From Isoetes taiwanensis (lineage: Eukaryota > Streptophyta > Lycopodiopsida > Isoetales > Isoetaceae), in the NCBI GenBank assembly GCA_021234155.1, contig JAJEKV010000003.1, positions 7,318,413-7,382,412 on the forward strand: DNA of 64,000 nt. The letters run 5' to 3'. The notes below the pieces were generated by a model. It saw nothing but the letters and a program-made list of their open reading frames with translations. It ran no database searches and was not told the origin of the DNA. Below, in pieces: positions 1-11,577 of this stretch; positions within the stretch are counted from its first letter, which is position 1, and each line of letters opens with the position of its first letter. A program made the position numbers and the translations under genes.

Positions 1-426
1 AAGTAATCTTTTGGTTGATACAAGGCAAAGGTTTCCCCAACGCCTAGCTAATATTAGAGTTATTTGGAGGGCCCTCTTCAATGGTCCGTCATCATCTAAT
101 CGTCTATCATGCTTGTCATGATGAGGATTAAGATTCAAATCTTTCACCTTGAAGGCAAATCCTTCACGTTGAAGACAAAACTAGCAGTTAGATGATTCAT
201 CATTTTACCTATTCTTTTATGGTTCTTTTTGCACATCTTCCTATGTATGTACCACACAAAGCTAATTACTAGGTTTAAATTACAGCATGTACCACTTTCA
301 CGGTACTAGCGATTCTGATTTTCGTGAAAATATGGTAGAGCAGCTCGGTAGCTAGTCGATTACCACAAAACCTAACCTTGACTTCGACTACTTTGAGAAG
401 AAATGAATGAGGGATAAAAAGAAGGA

Positions 427-1204
427 ATGGCTATGGCGGGAAGAATCCTTGCCCATTTTACGACAACCGTTGGATCAAACTTAGTTTGGTATGTTGCTAA
501 TTCAGTTCATGTGATGCTAATATGTTGCTTGAAATCTTGGCGATACTTATGCGGGAACTTCCTTTCTCCAAACTCAATAAGCATTTCTTGCCATGGTCCT
601 CTGTTAATCCGGCCCGGGAAGGTCCACATCACAATGTTGAAGTCGTTAAACAAAGCATCACAAGATATATCTTGCGGATGGGTGGAATCTGTTTGCACGG
701 GGGCGAGGGGTATGGAGTAGATAGCATACGGGCGAGGGTGTTCTTGAAAAAAAAAATTGAGGGCCATCAAAATGGCGAGGGTGTGGCGTAGTGCCGCCAT
801 TTTGATGGCCGACTGATTTTTTTGAAGTAACTGGAAAGAACGGCGTCCTCTTCTTGCCAGGCCAGAGTTTTGGGCCATCCCCGATCATTATCAAAATTGA
901 TGCGGATCCGTCCATTTCATAACATCCTAGGGTGTTATGGAGTAGCGGTGTGTTATAGCTCGGTAACACCTTGATCAAGATGTCTCTGAACCGTTGGATC
1001 ACTATAAACTTGAGGCGGTGTTTAAGGAAAAGAGGACATTCTTTTACGCAAGCTTTTGAATGTAAACGCAAAAAGAGAAATAGAGAATGAAATTGAGGAA
1101 ACGATTACAAAGCTGCAAGGAAGAGGCTTAGTGATCGATATCATATCATGAAATTCACGCATAGGAAGGCTGCGAGGCGGCAAATGTGTAGGTTTTTTTT
1201 TGTT
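427..1204 (+). pseudogene. Decayed 5' half of a two-domain B3 (REM-like) gene
   Basis: The start MAMAGRILAHFT and the first B3 strand match the intact copy at 52789. Exon 2 is then broken by substitutions, by a roughly 310-bp insertion (about 715-1033) carrying a perfect 16-bp inverted repeat (about 762-812), and by loss of about 190 bp of exon 2. The 3' end of exon 2 is still recognisable at about 1085-1197. B3 domains bind DNA in the nucleus; this copy cannot encode a complete one. The copia insertion at 1210 lies just inside the second intron. It is a pseudogene. Confidence 0.8.
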
Positions 1205-1209
1205 GTATA

Positions 1210-1455
1210 TGTTGGAAGTCGAGATGCATTAATGACAAGTGGAGTATTTGTCAAGTGTCGGTTTAGTAGGTTTGTTATTGAAATCTAGGGTTTAGATGGA
1301 GCGGTTGGTTCCATGTTTGAGGAGTTACTTTTATTGTATTGCTGAATCACGGAGCTTCGGTGATGTTTCTATTTGAATCCGGCGGTTATGTATAAAAAGG
1401 CGGTTATAATGAAATGAACAACCTTTTCGAGTTCTCTATTTTACGGTTATTATCA
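1210..1455 (+). repeat. 5' LTR of the copia element
   Basis: It starts TGTTGGAAGTC and ends TTATCA, matching 5963-6212 with scattered differences. The TATA-like stretch GTATAAAAA near 1388-1397 is a likely U3 promoter. Confidence 0.9.
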
Positions 1456-1468
1456 TGGTATCGAGCGG
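1456..1468 (+). promoter_or_regulatory. Primer binding site, initiator tRNA-Met type
   Basis: TGGTATCGAGC follows the 5' LTR directly. Plant copia elements normally have TGGTATCAGAGC, complementary to the 3' end of initiator tRNA-Met. Here a base of the CAG is missing, one of several anomalies at CAG in this window. Confidence 0.8.
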
Positions 1469-1669
1469 ATAATCCTTGATTCAAGCAGTTGATCTTGGCT
1501 GGAGAGAAGCGGAGAATGGGGAGGATCGAAAAGCTTGCTCATGTGCGCCTTCTACTGGTTTATCAAAGTAAGGGGAAGCTATCTGCAAAGGTTTTGGGCA
1601 CATTGTGTGCGGGGGCGAACCGTCCCCGTGCCCAAAGAAAAGTCTCCTTTGCTGCCCAAGTGGTGAAAG

Positions 1670-2460
1670 GTGAAACGATGGATGGAAGGCTGGGGTGACT
1701 CGATGAGACAAGCTTTGCTTAAGTGGCTTCAAAAGGATTGGGAAGCCAAGAACCGGATGATGAGATATCTGGACGACACCCTCATAGCTCAAGTAGAAGC
1801 GGCTGAAACAGCCAAGGATGCCTGGGAAGAACTTGCTAAGATATACAAGAAGCGGCATTTCTCTCAGCAGAGCGAATCTGTACGCCATAATTTTTTCAAC
1901 CAAAATGAAAGATTGTGGGACAGCAGAGGAGTTTATCTCCAAGATCAAAGCGGCAGCCCCTCAATTTGAAGGGCATGGAAAAGGCTTGATGGCGACGATA
2001 GTGGGGCACTATTGCTTGGGGCTTCCTTAGATCCTACAATAATGTGAAGAATCTCATCGGATCTGCGAGCATGTTCAAGTTAGTGGGCATGTCAGCGATT
2101 CTAATGGAGGAAGCGAATCGGGTTGGGGAAAAGAAGGCGGTGATTAAAGAGGGCCAAGCATTTGTGGGCAAACGATGGAGCGAAACTTCGCCAAATGTTA
2201 TAATTGCAACAAGATCGGCCACATTGCACGTGGATTTGCTCAGGCGGATCGAAGAAAGAAAAGGAGAAAGGAAGTTGATGGGAATGACAACAAAAAGGTA
2301 AACGGGAAGCAGGCACATATGCATAAGGCTTCCAAGGCAACCTCCTTGAGTGATTCTGACTCAAAACATAGTACAAGCAGTGACTCCATGGTATCTGTCA
2401 CAAGAGCATTCATGGCACAAGCTGAACGTGAAAAGCCTAAGTTCAGTTTTCAGATGATGG
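1670..2460 (+). pseudogene. copia gag (UBN2-type) with CCHC zinc knuckle, frameshifted
   Basis: The conserved gag pattern TAKDAWEELAKIYKK lies at about 1810-1855. After frame changes a nucleic-acid-binding knuckle CYNCNKIGHIARGF follows at about 2196-2237. The last Cys of the expected CX2CX4HX4C knuckle reads Phe, so the finger is broken. A Lys/Ser-rich tail leads into the protease region. Gag would build the virus-like particle and bind element RNA. At least two frameshifts separate the segments. Confidence 0.8.
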
Positions 2461-2579
2461 GTAAGGCACTAAAGACATTTCTGCTTGTAATTCTACAGTT
2501 CTTCATCAGGTTTATAACCATGTTGAGAGATCTTCTTGATCAGAACTGGGATGGTTCTTCCCTGGACAAACTCCATCAT

Positions 2580-5500
2580 GGTCTGATTGCAGAACTTGGC
2601 AGTGGGGTTTGGTACCTAGACTCGGCATGGCGACCACATGACGAGGGAAAAGAGCATTTTGAAGATTTTGTTGAATACCACGGCCATAGAACAGTAAAAT
2701 TGGAAAAGGCATGCTTCCTATTAGGAATAAAGGCTGTTGTCTTGAACGCGTGCCACGAGGGAAAGGTTGAGTTGCCAAGTACCTTGTACGTATTGGGACT
2801 TGAAGAAAATCTTCTGTCCATTTCTAAAATGGATGATGCACAGTTGTTCGTCACCTTTGGAGGAGGCAAATGCCTAATAAAGAATGCAAATAGTGAAGTA
2901 CTCGGCACAGGCGATAGAGATGAGAATCTCTACAAGCTAAAAACGGGTGTACAAAGAAATTCAACTGCTTTGTCCGCTCATACACCGATTCCAACCAACT
3001 CACGGCATGAAAGGCTTGGACCGCGCCAATTTCCGGTTGCTTCGAGAAAATGCGGGCGGGGAGTTTTGTCATGGATATGCCAAAGATAAAGGCACCCAAA
3101 GGAGTATGTGAGGGATGTGCACACTTGGCAAGCTTCGGTCGAAAGCCATATAAGAAAAAGAAGGCATTTCGAGCAACTAAGCCCCTCGATTTGGTGCACA
3201 TGGATGTATGGGGTCTGCTAGGGTAACATCTATAGGTGGTTCCGGATATTTTTGTTGATTATAGATGATTTTACCCGTAAAAATTGGGTGTTCTTTATGA
3301 AGTTCAAGTCTGATGCATTTGAAAATTTCAAACAGTGGCAAAAGGGTGCAGAGAACTTCATGGAAAGAAAAGTCAAAACTATTCGCACTGATCAAGGAGG
3401 TGAGTTTGTCAGTGACGAGTTTGATGCTTACTTGCAGGATCATGGCATCCGGCACGAAACATCTGTGGCCCACGAACATCAACAGAACGGAGTAGTCGAA
3501 CGGAAGAATCGAACTGTTCTTGAGTGTGCACGATCTTTGCTTCTTCCCAAAGGCTTGCATCACAGGTTCTGGGCGGAGGCAGTCAACACGGCTGTGTATA
3601 TCATCAACCGGGTTCCTACCAAAGTTGTCCCTGATCAAGTTCCTGAACATGCATGGACAGGTAAGAAACCCAGTGTAGAAGATCTAAAAGTTTTTGGTTG
3701 CAATTCTTATGCACACTTGTCCAAAGCTGAGCGCCAAGCTAATAAGCTGCCAACCAAAGGTGGTAAGTTGTCCACCAAGGCTACTCCTTGTGTCTTTGTT
3801 AGGTATGGAGAAACCACCAAGGGATATAAACTTTATGTTCCTTCCAAACGAAAAATGATAGTAAGAAGAAGCGTGCTGTTTGATGAGCACAATTTTAGTA
3901 TTGGACAGGGAGCAAGTACCAGCCATAGTGACCCTCTGACTTGTGCACCAGAGGACATGGATTCAGACTCAGATCTTGAAGGTGACCATGAGGATGAATC
4001 TCAAGATGAGATAGATATCCCATCCGAGCCAGAGTCCGAGGATGACTTTGAGGAAGACCTTCGAGCTCCAGCTCATGACACTGTTCCAGTTCGAAGATCC
4101 ATGCGCCAGCCCAAGCATACAGCCAAAATGCTTGAGTATCTTAAGAGTCGAAAACCTCGGAGTGCAGCCTACTTATCAGTACATGCAAGAACCTCCATAG
4201 ACGAACCTGTGCACTTTCGTGAAGCTCTATCTTGTCCTCAAAAGGTACACTGGCAGCAAGCAATGGACGAGGAGTACCAATCACTTATGGATAATCACAC
4301 ATGGGAACTGAGTCCTCTGCCTCCAGGTCGAAAAGCCATCACCAGTAAGTGGATCTATAAACTGAAGTATGATGAGAATAATCAAGTCTCCAGGTACAAG
4401 GCTAGGCTGGTTGCAAGAGGCTGCTCACAAAAACCAGGCATTGATTTTCATGAGACATTTGCTCCGGTAGCCCGTCTCACTTCTGTTCGCGTTGTGCTAG
4501 CAATGGCCGCCGCTCTTGACTGGGATCTTCAACAGATGGACGTGAAATCTGCATTTCTCCATGGCAAATTAGATGATGAAGTCTACCTTAAGCAGCCACC
4601 AGGTTATGAACAGCCCGGCAAAGAGAGTTTGGTCTGCAAACTCAAGCGGGCCATCTATGGCTTGCGACAGTCACCTCGACTTTGGTACCATACCATTCAC
4701 TCTTTCTTTACAGGACAAGGTTTTGAAAGAAGTACTGCAGACTGGAATGTCTACGTGAAAAGAGATGGCAACAAAATTATAGTCATCGTCTTGTATGTGG
4801 ATGATCTGATACTAGCCTCTAACCATTCCTTGTTGATGCAGCAAACCAAAGCAAGCTTGTCTAACAGATTCCGTATGACAGATCTCGGTGATCTGAAATA
4901 CTTCTTGGGCATCCATGTGGTTCGAGATCGAGCATCCAAACGCATATTTCTCCACCAAGGCAAAGGCATTGAGTCCCTGCTGATACGCACCAATATGATG
5001 TCCTGTCGTGCTGTAAGTACTCCAGCTATTCCTCATGCTCAAAATGTTGCATTGGACCATACTGGGGCAGAAAATTTGGGCATTTCCTATCGGAGCATCA
5101 TTGGCTCCCTTATGCACTTCATGGTATGTAGCAGACCAGATTTAGCAGAAAGTGTGATCTCTGCTAGTCAACACATGGAGAATCCTCAACCTGCACATTG
5201 GCAATCTCTTAAAAGAATTCTAAGGTATCTGAGAAGCACGCCACAGCTTGGCCTTTCCTACCAAGGGACTGCACTTCCACACTTGACACTCGAAGGGTTT
5301 GTGGGCGTAATTATCTTGGGGAGCATGAAGACCGCATGAAATCTCGCACGGGCTTCCTCTTTAAGCTGCAAGGGGGAGTGATCAGCTGGTCCAGCAAGAA
5401 ACAAAAGGCTGTGGCTGTTAGCACTTGTGAGAGCGAGTATATGGCAATTTGTGCAGCTTCAAAGGAAGCGATGATATGGCTTAGAAGGTTCTTTGGTAGA

Positions 5501-5760
5501 CACCCGTGTTGATCAAAAAGAAGCCTACTATCCTTTACAATGACAACAAGGCTCTTTGTGAGCCTTGTTAAGAATCTAACAACTTCACACAAGCTAAACA
5601 TATAGAAGTGCGATTATCACTTCTCAAGGGAAAAGGTGGAGGAAGGAAAACTAAGTATTATGCACATGAGAACACATTTGATGACACTGATGCCTTGACT
5701 AAACCTTTGGCTAAGAACGTTTCAAAGAATGCCTCGATGAAATGGGCATGGAGGTAATTT
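2580..5760 (+). pseudogene. copia pol: protease, integrase, reverse transcriptase, RNase H
   Basis: The protease region at about 2608 has WYLDSA where WYLDSGA is expected, so its active site is damaged. The GAG-pre-integrase HERLG-like block and zinc finger lie near 3005-3160. An uninterrupted 695-codon frame (3252-5339) carries the integrase core (IDDFTR, RTDQGGEF and NGVVERKNR supply the D,D,E residues) and the reverse transcriptase (FAPVARLTSVR, QMDVKSAFLHG and the catalytic YVDDL at about 4793-4807). A frameshift near 5300 displaces RNase H, whose remains (SWSSKKQKAVAVSTCESEY, ALTKPL) are readable at about 5385-5710. Confidence 0.92.
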
Positions 5761-5950
5761 GACATGAAGTAATGATTGAGGGGAGCTGATCTCTTTACGG
5801 TTCAAGCGGGGAGGAAAACAATCATCTCATTAAAAGCTGTGAGGAAGTTCTTCTCGAGGGGGTTCTTTCTCTTTCGTGTTGAGTCAGTTTGCTTTAGATG
5901 TTGCTCTTTGTTTAAATCTGCAGTGTTCGTCTGTTAATGACAAAGACTCC

Positions 5951-5962
5951 TTTGAGGGGGAG
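5951..5962 (+). promoter_or_regulatory. Polypurine tract of the copia element
   Basis: TTTGAGGGGGAG directly precedes the 3' LTR and would prime plus-strand DNA synthesis. Its position and composition are typical of plant copia elements. Confidence 0.8.
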
Positions 5963-6212
5963 TGTTGGAAGTCGAGATCTGTGTGACAAGTGGAGTATTT
6001 GTCAAGTGTCAGTTTAGTAGGTTTGTTATTGAAATCTAGGGTTTAGATGGAACGGTTGGTTCCATGTTTCAGGGAGTTACTTTTATTGTATTCTTTGAAT
6101 CCACGGGGAGCTCGGTGATGTTTCTATTTGAATCACGAGCGGTTATGTATAAAAAAGGCAGTATAATGAAATGAACAACCTTTTCGAGTTCTCTATTTTC
6201 TGGTTATTATCA
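5963..6212 (+). repeat. 3' LTR of the copia element
   Basis: Matches the 5' LTR and ends TTATCA immediately before the GTATA target duplication. Some differences between the two LTRs fall at CAG versus CGG positions. Confidence 0.9.
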
Positions 6213-6284
6213 GTATAATTTAAGTATCTGCTTATCTACATTTTGCCTCGTTATTCTAACAAACACATACATGATTTGCTGTAG

Positions 6285-6653
6285 TCCCTTCCGAAGCCCT
6301 TTGCAGCCAATATTTCTGTAAAAAATGGAGGCATTGTGAATGTTGTTATTCCTGGTTGCAAGCAGAAACAGATTATTTGGAGACGTTATTCCAAAAGTCG
6401 AGCTAGTTTTGGCGCGGGATGGAATGATTTCTGTTTGTTGCATCGTATAAAAGAGGATGATTGGGCCTTGTTGGAAGTGACAAGGCAGAATGCCATTACT
6501 ATGCATATCTACCACTCTAACAATCCTTGTACTCTAGCTCCTTTCTATGAAAAGCTAGAAAAACGTTTCACTGACAGCGCCAAAACACGCCATAAAACAG
6601 AGTATCTGCCACTCACATCTTTTAAGCCATTTTCAAAATTTCGATATTTCTAA
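6285..6653 (+). pseudogene. Second B3-domain exon of the decayed left copy
   Basis: The acceptor CTGTAG at 6279-6284 is followed by SLPKPFAANISVKNGG-like sequence and the rest of a second B3 domain, close to exon 3 of the intact gene (53457-53771). The stop codon of the intact copy is lost, so the frame runs on to about 6653. The exon is nearly undamaged but is cut off from exon 2 by the copia element. Confidence 0.8.
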
Positions 6654-7075
6654 CATTGCAGATCTGCGGAATGGTGACTAGTATGTCACCTTTTATTGCT
6701 CATTAGACGGCTGGAGGAATCAAATATCTGTTCTGCTGCACTCTTATAAAATATCATGTCGCCAACTGTTAATATAAAACTACTGGGATTGTCTTCATCA
6801 ATCCGATTTTCGCTTGGATTATACGATGAATATATAAGATTTCGCAAGTCGTTCACTTGAATTTGCCGAGTTGGGTAATGCAAGTTGATGCCTCTCTAAC
6901 TTTTGTTTTAAGTAAGTTATACTTGCATGCCAATTTCAGTTTAGTCAATGCATGTTTGCAAAAGAATGATCAAACTTTACTAATAGGATAGGAACGTGTT
7001 CCTTACAACCACATAAGAGCCAGGTAAAACGTTTGTATAAAGTTCATTGAATTGATTGCGCCATTTAGCCTGCAC

Positions 7076-9600
7076 AGCCATATTTGGATCTTCTCTAGTG
7101 GAAGCAAAACAGGAAATGGGGAACATGAATTCAGACCTGCCATAGATAGAATGCATCTTTCAAAAGAAAGTTGTTTGTAGTATCCTCTACCAAACAGTAT
7201 AAGATAATCTAGTCAAAGAGCCCACAATATGATGAACTACTATTTATAACCATTTACACATGTAATTGTCGTTGGTTATATTCTTTATATTCTTTTTCTT
7301 TGATCCTTGCTTCCATAAGGTTGCAAAATTATCAGGATACTAAGATTTGGGCAATGGTGGGCCGAAGAAAAGGGGTTTCTGTTTTTGTTGTGGATTTTTT
7401 CTAAGGTCCAAAATTAAATGTTCCTTCTGTGCACATGCGTTTCTATACCTGGTCTGCGGCTTGGATGGAGTTTTGGCACATGCAACGGTCGATGCTTGAT
7501 ATTCGCGAGGGCAGGCCTTATGTTGCAGGAGAAATCCGGCCTCATGGACTGCAGATCCGGCGCTTTTTTTCTGTTGTGCCCCTATTTCAAGTTTTGTAGG
7601 GCAGAACGAGCCTTGTTCCACTGTATTTCAAGCATTGGCGAGGTTTACAAAGCGGTGCTTTAGATTATGCCGCGAGGATTTCATGCATTTCCCGATTGGC
7701 GGTAGGGCTTGGATATAGAAGACGATAGAATGGGCGTTTCATGTTAAGGGCACCCGAGTTTAGGGTGCATCTTGGCCGAAAGTGGGTGGTTTGGAGGTTG
7801 GGCGGATCTTGAGCCGAGCTGGGTGGTTTCGTGGTTTGCAATGGTTCGTGGACCTATATTCGACATTCTCGTACGTATTTTTATACGTATATACTTACAA
7901 TGGGGAGCGCCGAAATATACAGGGGTGTGATGTGTAAATGTGTGGACCCTAGATCTGGCATATTTGTAGGAATATGACAAAATCCAATGAACCTTAAAAA
8001 ACAATAAGGAGTGAACAATAAGGAGTGAACTATTCCTTTAAGGATTCCCGAAAGAAAAAATATTTTGAAAAAAAAAATAGACAAAGCAGATGGAAACCTA
8101 CCACTATGTGTTTTTGGAACCGTTAAAAAAAGGGTAAAAGGAAGGACGAATCTCCTATCGTGTTGCTTGCCAGCCAACGAATCTTTGGCAACGCCGTCTA
8201 TCTTGCACTCCTCATGTCCATGTGCTCTAAGCCATTGCGGCATGACGTAAAATTGCTTCTTTCTTTCTTTCTTTCTTAGATTTGGTGGACAACTCTTTCG
8301 CTAAAATGAGAAGGAAATGTGAAGATTAGATGTTTGATACTTAGCCAGATGAATGCCACCTTCATTTTCAACATTTTCCATCTTGATGAATATCACATCA
8401 TCTAGTTAAAGCTTAAAACATCTGCTTTCTTTCTTGCAATTGTTAAGGCTTTCAATAATAGAATAACATTTCGGACAGAGTTTGCATATCAAATTGAGGT
8501 CTAGCCAACACAAGAACCAGAATGAGCCCAAAGGTAGGTAAATCTTTAAGTAAATTTTTTTCCTCTTAACGAAGCTTCAAGCAATGCTTGGATGGACAAT
8601 TTGAGAGACCTTCATCCCCCATAGGAAAACAACCAGAAAACGAAAAATAAAAAGGCTCAAAAATGCAAATGATTATACACATCCATGCCCTCAATATTAT
8701 GGATTTCAATTATTTTGTTATTTTTTCTAATGGTCCTATGATATGTATTCCAAGCAAAATTCACCCAATCATCACTATAAGAGCATTGAAGGAATGGTAG
8801 AAATCCTTTTATGAAGTGGAGTAGGTCTCTAGAAGAGGCTTTTTAGTAGAGGAGTAAGGTTTAAGGCCATATATTTCTTACGTCTAATTGTTAGTCGAGG
8901 TTGGCTTGCTAGATCAGGAGTATCTGCAAACATATATTCAAAAGGGTATCATATTATTCAAGCTAGAGTTAGCTCTAATCATCAGGAGTAGAGATCTAAT
9001 TTGTACATATACGGTCGGCACCCGTTATTGGAACTTTCCTCTGGAATATTTCAGGAGCCATCCAAAAAGTTCTAAGAATATTTTCGTAAAACCTCTCATT
9101 CTAGAGTTCCATGAAGTTCTAAAAACGTTCTTCGAGAAACATCCAGAACCGGCTCCCACACTAGTACATAGAGTTCAACATTCTAGTTCGACACCAATTT
9201 TGAGCCCTCCCTTGTTCTTGCATCATGTTCTTTTGCCACATAGGCATTATACTGGTAAAAAAGATGGCAGTCACACCAATGCAAAAGGTAGTTACAAAGC
9301 ATTGTTCTTACTTGTAGCTTTCTAGTTGTGAAACATACACCTTTGCCATATGAGCTAACAACACTTCTTGAAAATATTTCCTTGCATCTTCTTCATATAT
9401 GTAGTTGTTTCTACGAGGGTTTTGAACATTGTAGAACCTACATACATTTGCACCACTTGGCTTGATTCTCATCCATTGGAGTAGTGTGATCTTGACCGTT
9501 GGTTTAAATATAGATAGAGGCGTTTGATTCTTGTCGAACCATTCCTGGTCAACGCCATCATTAAGCCCTCTAGCTCAAGTTCTTGTATTCTGCTTTGTTG
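7076..9600. other. Intergenic, nothing recognised
   Basis: AT-rich sequence. The open frames here show no recognisable domain or codon pattern. A short tandem of GGAGTGAACAATAA lies near 8008-8030 and a (TTCT)n microsatellite at 8260-8277. Confidence 0.6.
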
Positions 9601-9606
9601 TACAAG

Positions 9607-9954
9607 TACATTTAAATTAAAATCCCCCTTAAACCCCCTTTGGTTTGGGTGTATATTCACACGGGGGGTTACTTCGGGCAACGAGAGCTGTCGGATGGGC
9701 ATATTTGCCTTTTATTCCAAGATCTGGACCGTACATAGCGATCCTCGTTTGTGGGGTATGCATATACAAGTTTTTGTATATTGTATATTAAGGTTTGAGA
9801 AAATACTATAAGGTTTGAGAGAATGTACTTAATGGTGTTAATTTTATACGTGTATTGTAAATTTTTTGAGGCTCTCGCTGCCCTACATAACCCCCCGTGT
9901 GAATATGCACCCAAACCAAAGGGGGTTTAAGGGGGATTTTAACTTAAATGTGTC
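9607..9954. mobile_element. Foldback (MITE-like) element with ~80-bp inverted repeats
   Basis: The left arm (about 9607-9690) and right arm (about 9870-9954) are near-perfect reverse complements. The shared core reads AATCCCCCTTAAACCCCCTT and continues through GGTTTGGGTG to the run CACGGGGGGTTA. The roughly 180-bp loop has no coding potential. No convincing target duplication could be fixed, so the superfamily is unassigned. Confidence 0.75.
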
Positions 9955-9959
9955 AAATG

Positions 9960-10840
9960 CAATGGTTTGTGTTAATAATGTTAGTTGTGTATTAATGGTT
10001 TGTGTTAACTAAAAATTTTTTTGGCCCCTTCGGGGCCTTAAGGATGGTGTAGGTGTGTAGATATAGATATTACCTAATACTCTAATGATGGATGGTATAT
10101 CATAACCTCACAAATCTAACAAACTAGAGGTGCTCAAATTATGGAAACGAAAACATTGCATTTTTCTGTGTTTTAAATAAAAGCAGCATACACATACCGG
10201 TATGCACATTATCTTCTAATGGAAAAGAAACCATCACAAATTCATTCCTCTGCCACAGAATGATGCATCCATCGGTAGATACAGCAAAGTTTCAGTGTTG
10301 TCAATGGAGCAACTACCGAATGCACGGATGCCATTAACTGAAAGTTGAGTAAAATTTGTTCAAGGCTTAAAATCCCAGAAATTCACCAGTTGATCCTTGA
10401 TGATAGGAATTGGGGCCTTCAATAGGAAAGAATCATATAAATTAATTAACTGTTTAAGAACCAAACAATTGAACAAGTTATTGATTATGTGACTGCGGGC
10501 TTACAGTAAAGCTTTGAGTACCATGAAGAAGGGTTGCAAAAATCGTGTCAGATGGTCGCTGTATCTCTAGAACTCTGCCACGCCATAGCCTGCAGCTCAA
10601 ATCAAAGTATTTGAGAGTTGCCTGGACCAAAAATCGCTGGAGATGACATGTACTTTAGAAACTCGGCTGCCAAAACTCACCAACTTTGCCAGTTCATTAA
10701 TCTGTAGGCAAAACCCCCACTGAATCCTCCACCGAAATTTGTTTCAATGGGGTTGTTAGCCTGGGCCTGAAATCGCTGGAGATAACCTGACCTCTGCTTT
10801 AGAAACTCGGCTACCTCAAGAGAACTCGGTCCACCAAGGT
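9960..10840. other. Intergenic, nothing recognised
   Basis: No gene, repeat or RNA supported. An internal near-repeat of about 40 bp (AAATCGCTGGAGAT...AGAAACTCGGCT) occurs near 10630-10670 and 10770-10812. Confidence 0.5.
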
Positions 10841-10850
10841 AGCCAACAAT

Positions 10851-11362
10851 CTAGCTAGCTTGATCAGACTGATCAGAGAAACAAGTAGATTCTTTATCCA
10901 GAGCAAAAAGCCAAACAAGAAATAGCCAAATCAGGAGTCTAAGGCCTGCAAGAGCAATTGTTAAAACACCACCAATTTGAGCCACGGAAAGCGTAATTCT
11001 TTGCCAGATTTTGATATAAGTAACCAGATCATAGTAGCGGGGGTTGCAAGCCTCCAAATAACTGGTATAATTCGCAGCCATTTTGAATGTTATATTCAGA
11101 AGCATTGGATCAAAAGGTTTGGGGTAGAATTTGGAAGGAGCTTCCCAGTAGTACTCATCAGTTCTGTTATATGGGTCATCTTTAAAGGCTTGCGAACTGA
11201 AAAAAGGGATCTCATCAATGGCTCGTATTTGCATTCAGCACCCCTGCATTCTTGCACATCAGCACTTGACCCTGTAATGTTGTTCATCAATGCCTCTGTT
11301 CTTAAAAGAAGCTTCAGGTAGAATAGCTTGTTTGAACAGGTTTCTACAGTATTTGTCTGCAA
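10851..11362 (-). pseudogene. C-terminal part of an unknown membrane protein, one frameshift
   Basis: Two overlapping minus-strand frames read as one protein if a shift near 11215-11235 (by a run of six T) is allowed. The upstream part has several Cys residues and an NIT glycosylation sequon. The downstream part has sequons NRT, NIT and NYT, then a strongly hydrophobic segment IALAGLRLLIWLFLVWLF near the C terminus, and a stop at 10851. This suggests an extracellular Cys-containing domain followed by a membrane anchor and short tail. I do not recognise the family. Tetraspanin was considered, but no CCG motif is present. The 5' exons were not found. Confidence 0.4.
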
Positions 11363-11577
11363 AAGTCCAAGTTAGAACATCTTTCAGACTTAATCTTTTC
11401 CTGTTTGTCTTTGAGGGCCGAAATCTTTTAGACTTAATCTTGCAATAGAGATCTAAGACTAAATGCTTGGCATTTGATAATACTTCTTCACCAAATCGTG
11501 ACCAAAGGGTCGAATCAGGTAGAGATATGGAAAATGAAATTAGGTCAAAAGGGAAACTAAAAAGGATTAAGAAGCTA

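Larger units (their letters stand above)
1210..6212 (+). mobile_element. Ty1/copia LTR retrotransposon, full-length but decayed
   Basis: Two LTRs of about 246 and 250 bp begin TGTTGG and end TTATCA. They bound an internal region with gag, protease, integrase, reverse transcriptase and RNase H in the copia order. The target duplication GTATA is exact at 1205-1209 and 6213-6217. A tRNA-Met-type primer site follows the 5' LTR and a purine tract precedes the 3' LTR. The element sits in intron 2 of the decayed B3 copy and in the same orientation. Gag and parts of pol have frameshifts, so it is not autonomous as written. The reverse transcriptase block is well preserved, which suggests a fairly recent insertion. 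Confidence 0.95.
51..7075 (+). repeat. Left copy of a duplicated B3-gene segment (interrupted)
   Basis: From about base 51 this stretch matches 52407-54266 closely, including promoter-side sequence, exons, introns and 3' flank, once the copia element at 1210-6212 and a roughly 310-bp insertion near 715-1033 are removed. Homology ends near 7075, where the right copy diverges at about 54266. The left copy is the decayed one. The two copies are in direct orientation about 52 kb apart, so this is a dispersed segmental duplication rather than a local tandem. Confidence 0.85.

Noticed and set aside
7340-7663. Overlapping frames of 80-93 codons on both strands
   Set aside because: Both strands are open over the same bases with no family match; nothing supports one over the other.
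8888-9325. 145-codon plus-strand frame
   Set aside because: No recognisable domain, no promoter or splice context, low-complexity end. Treated as chance.
10851-11362. Tetraspanin assignment for the membrane protein fragment
   Set aside because: No CCG motif and only one clear membrane segment in the visible part.
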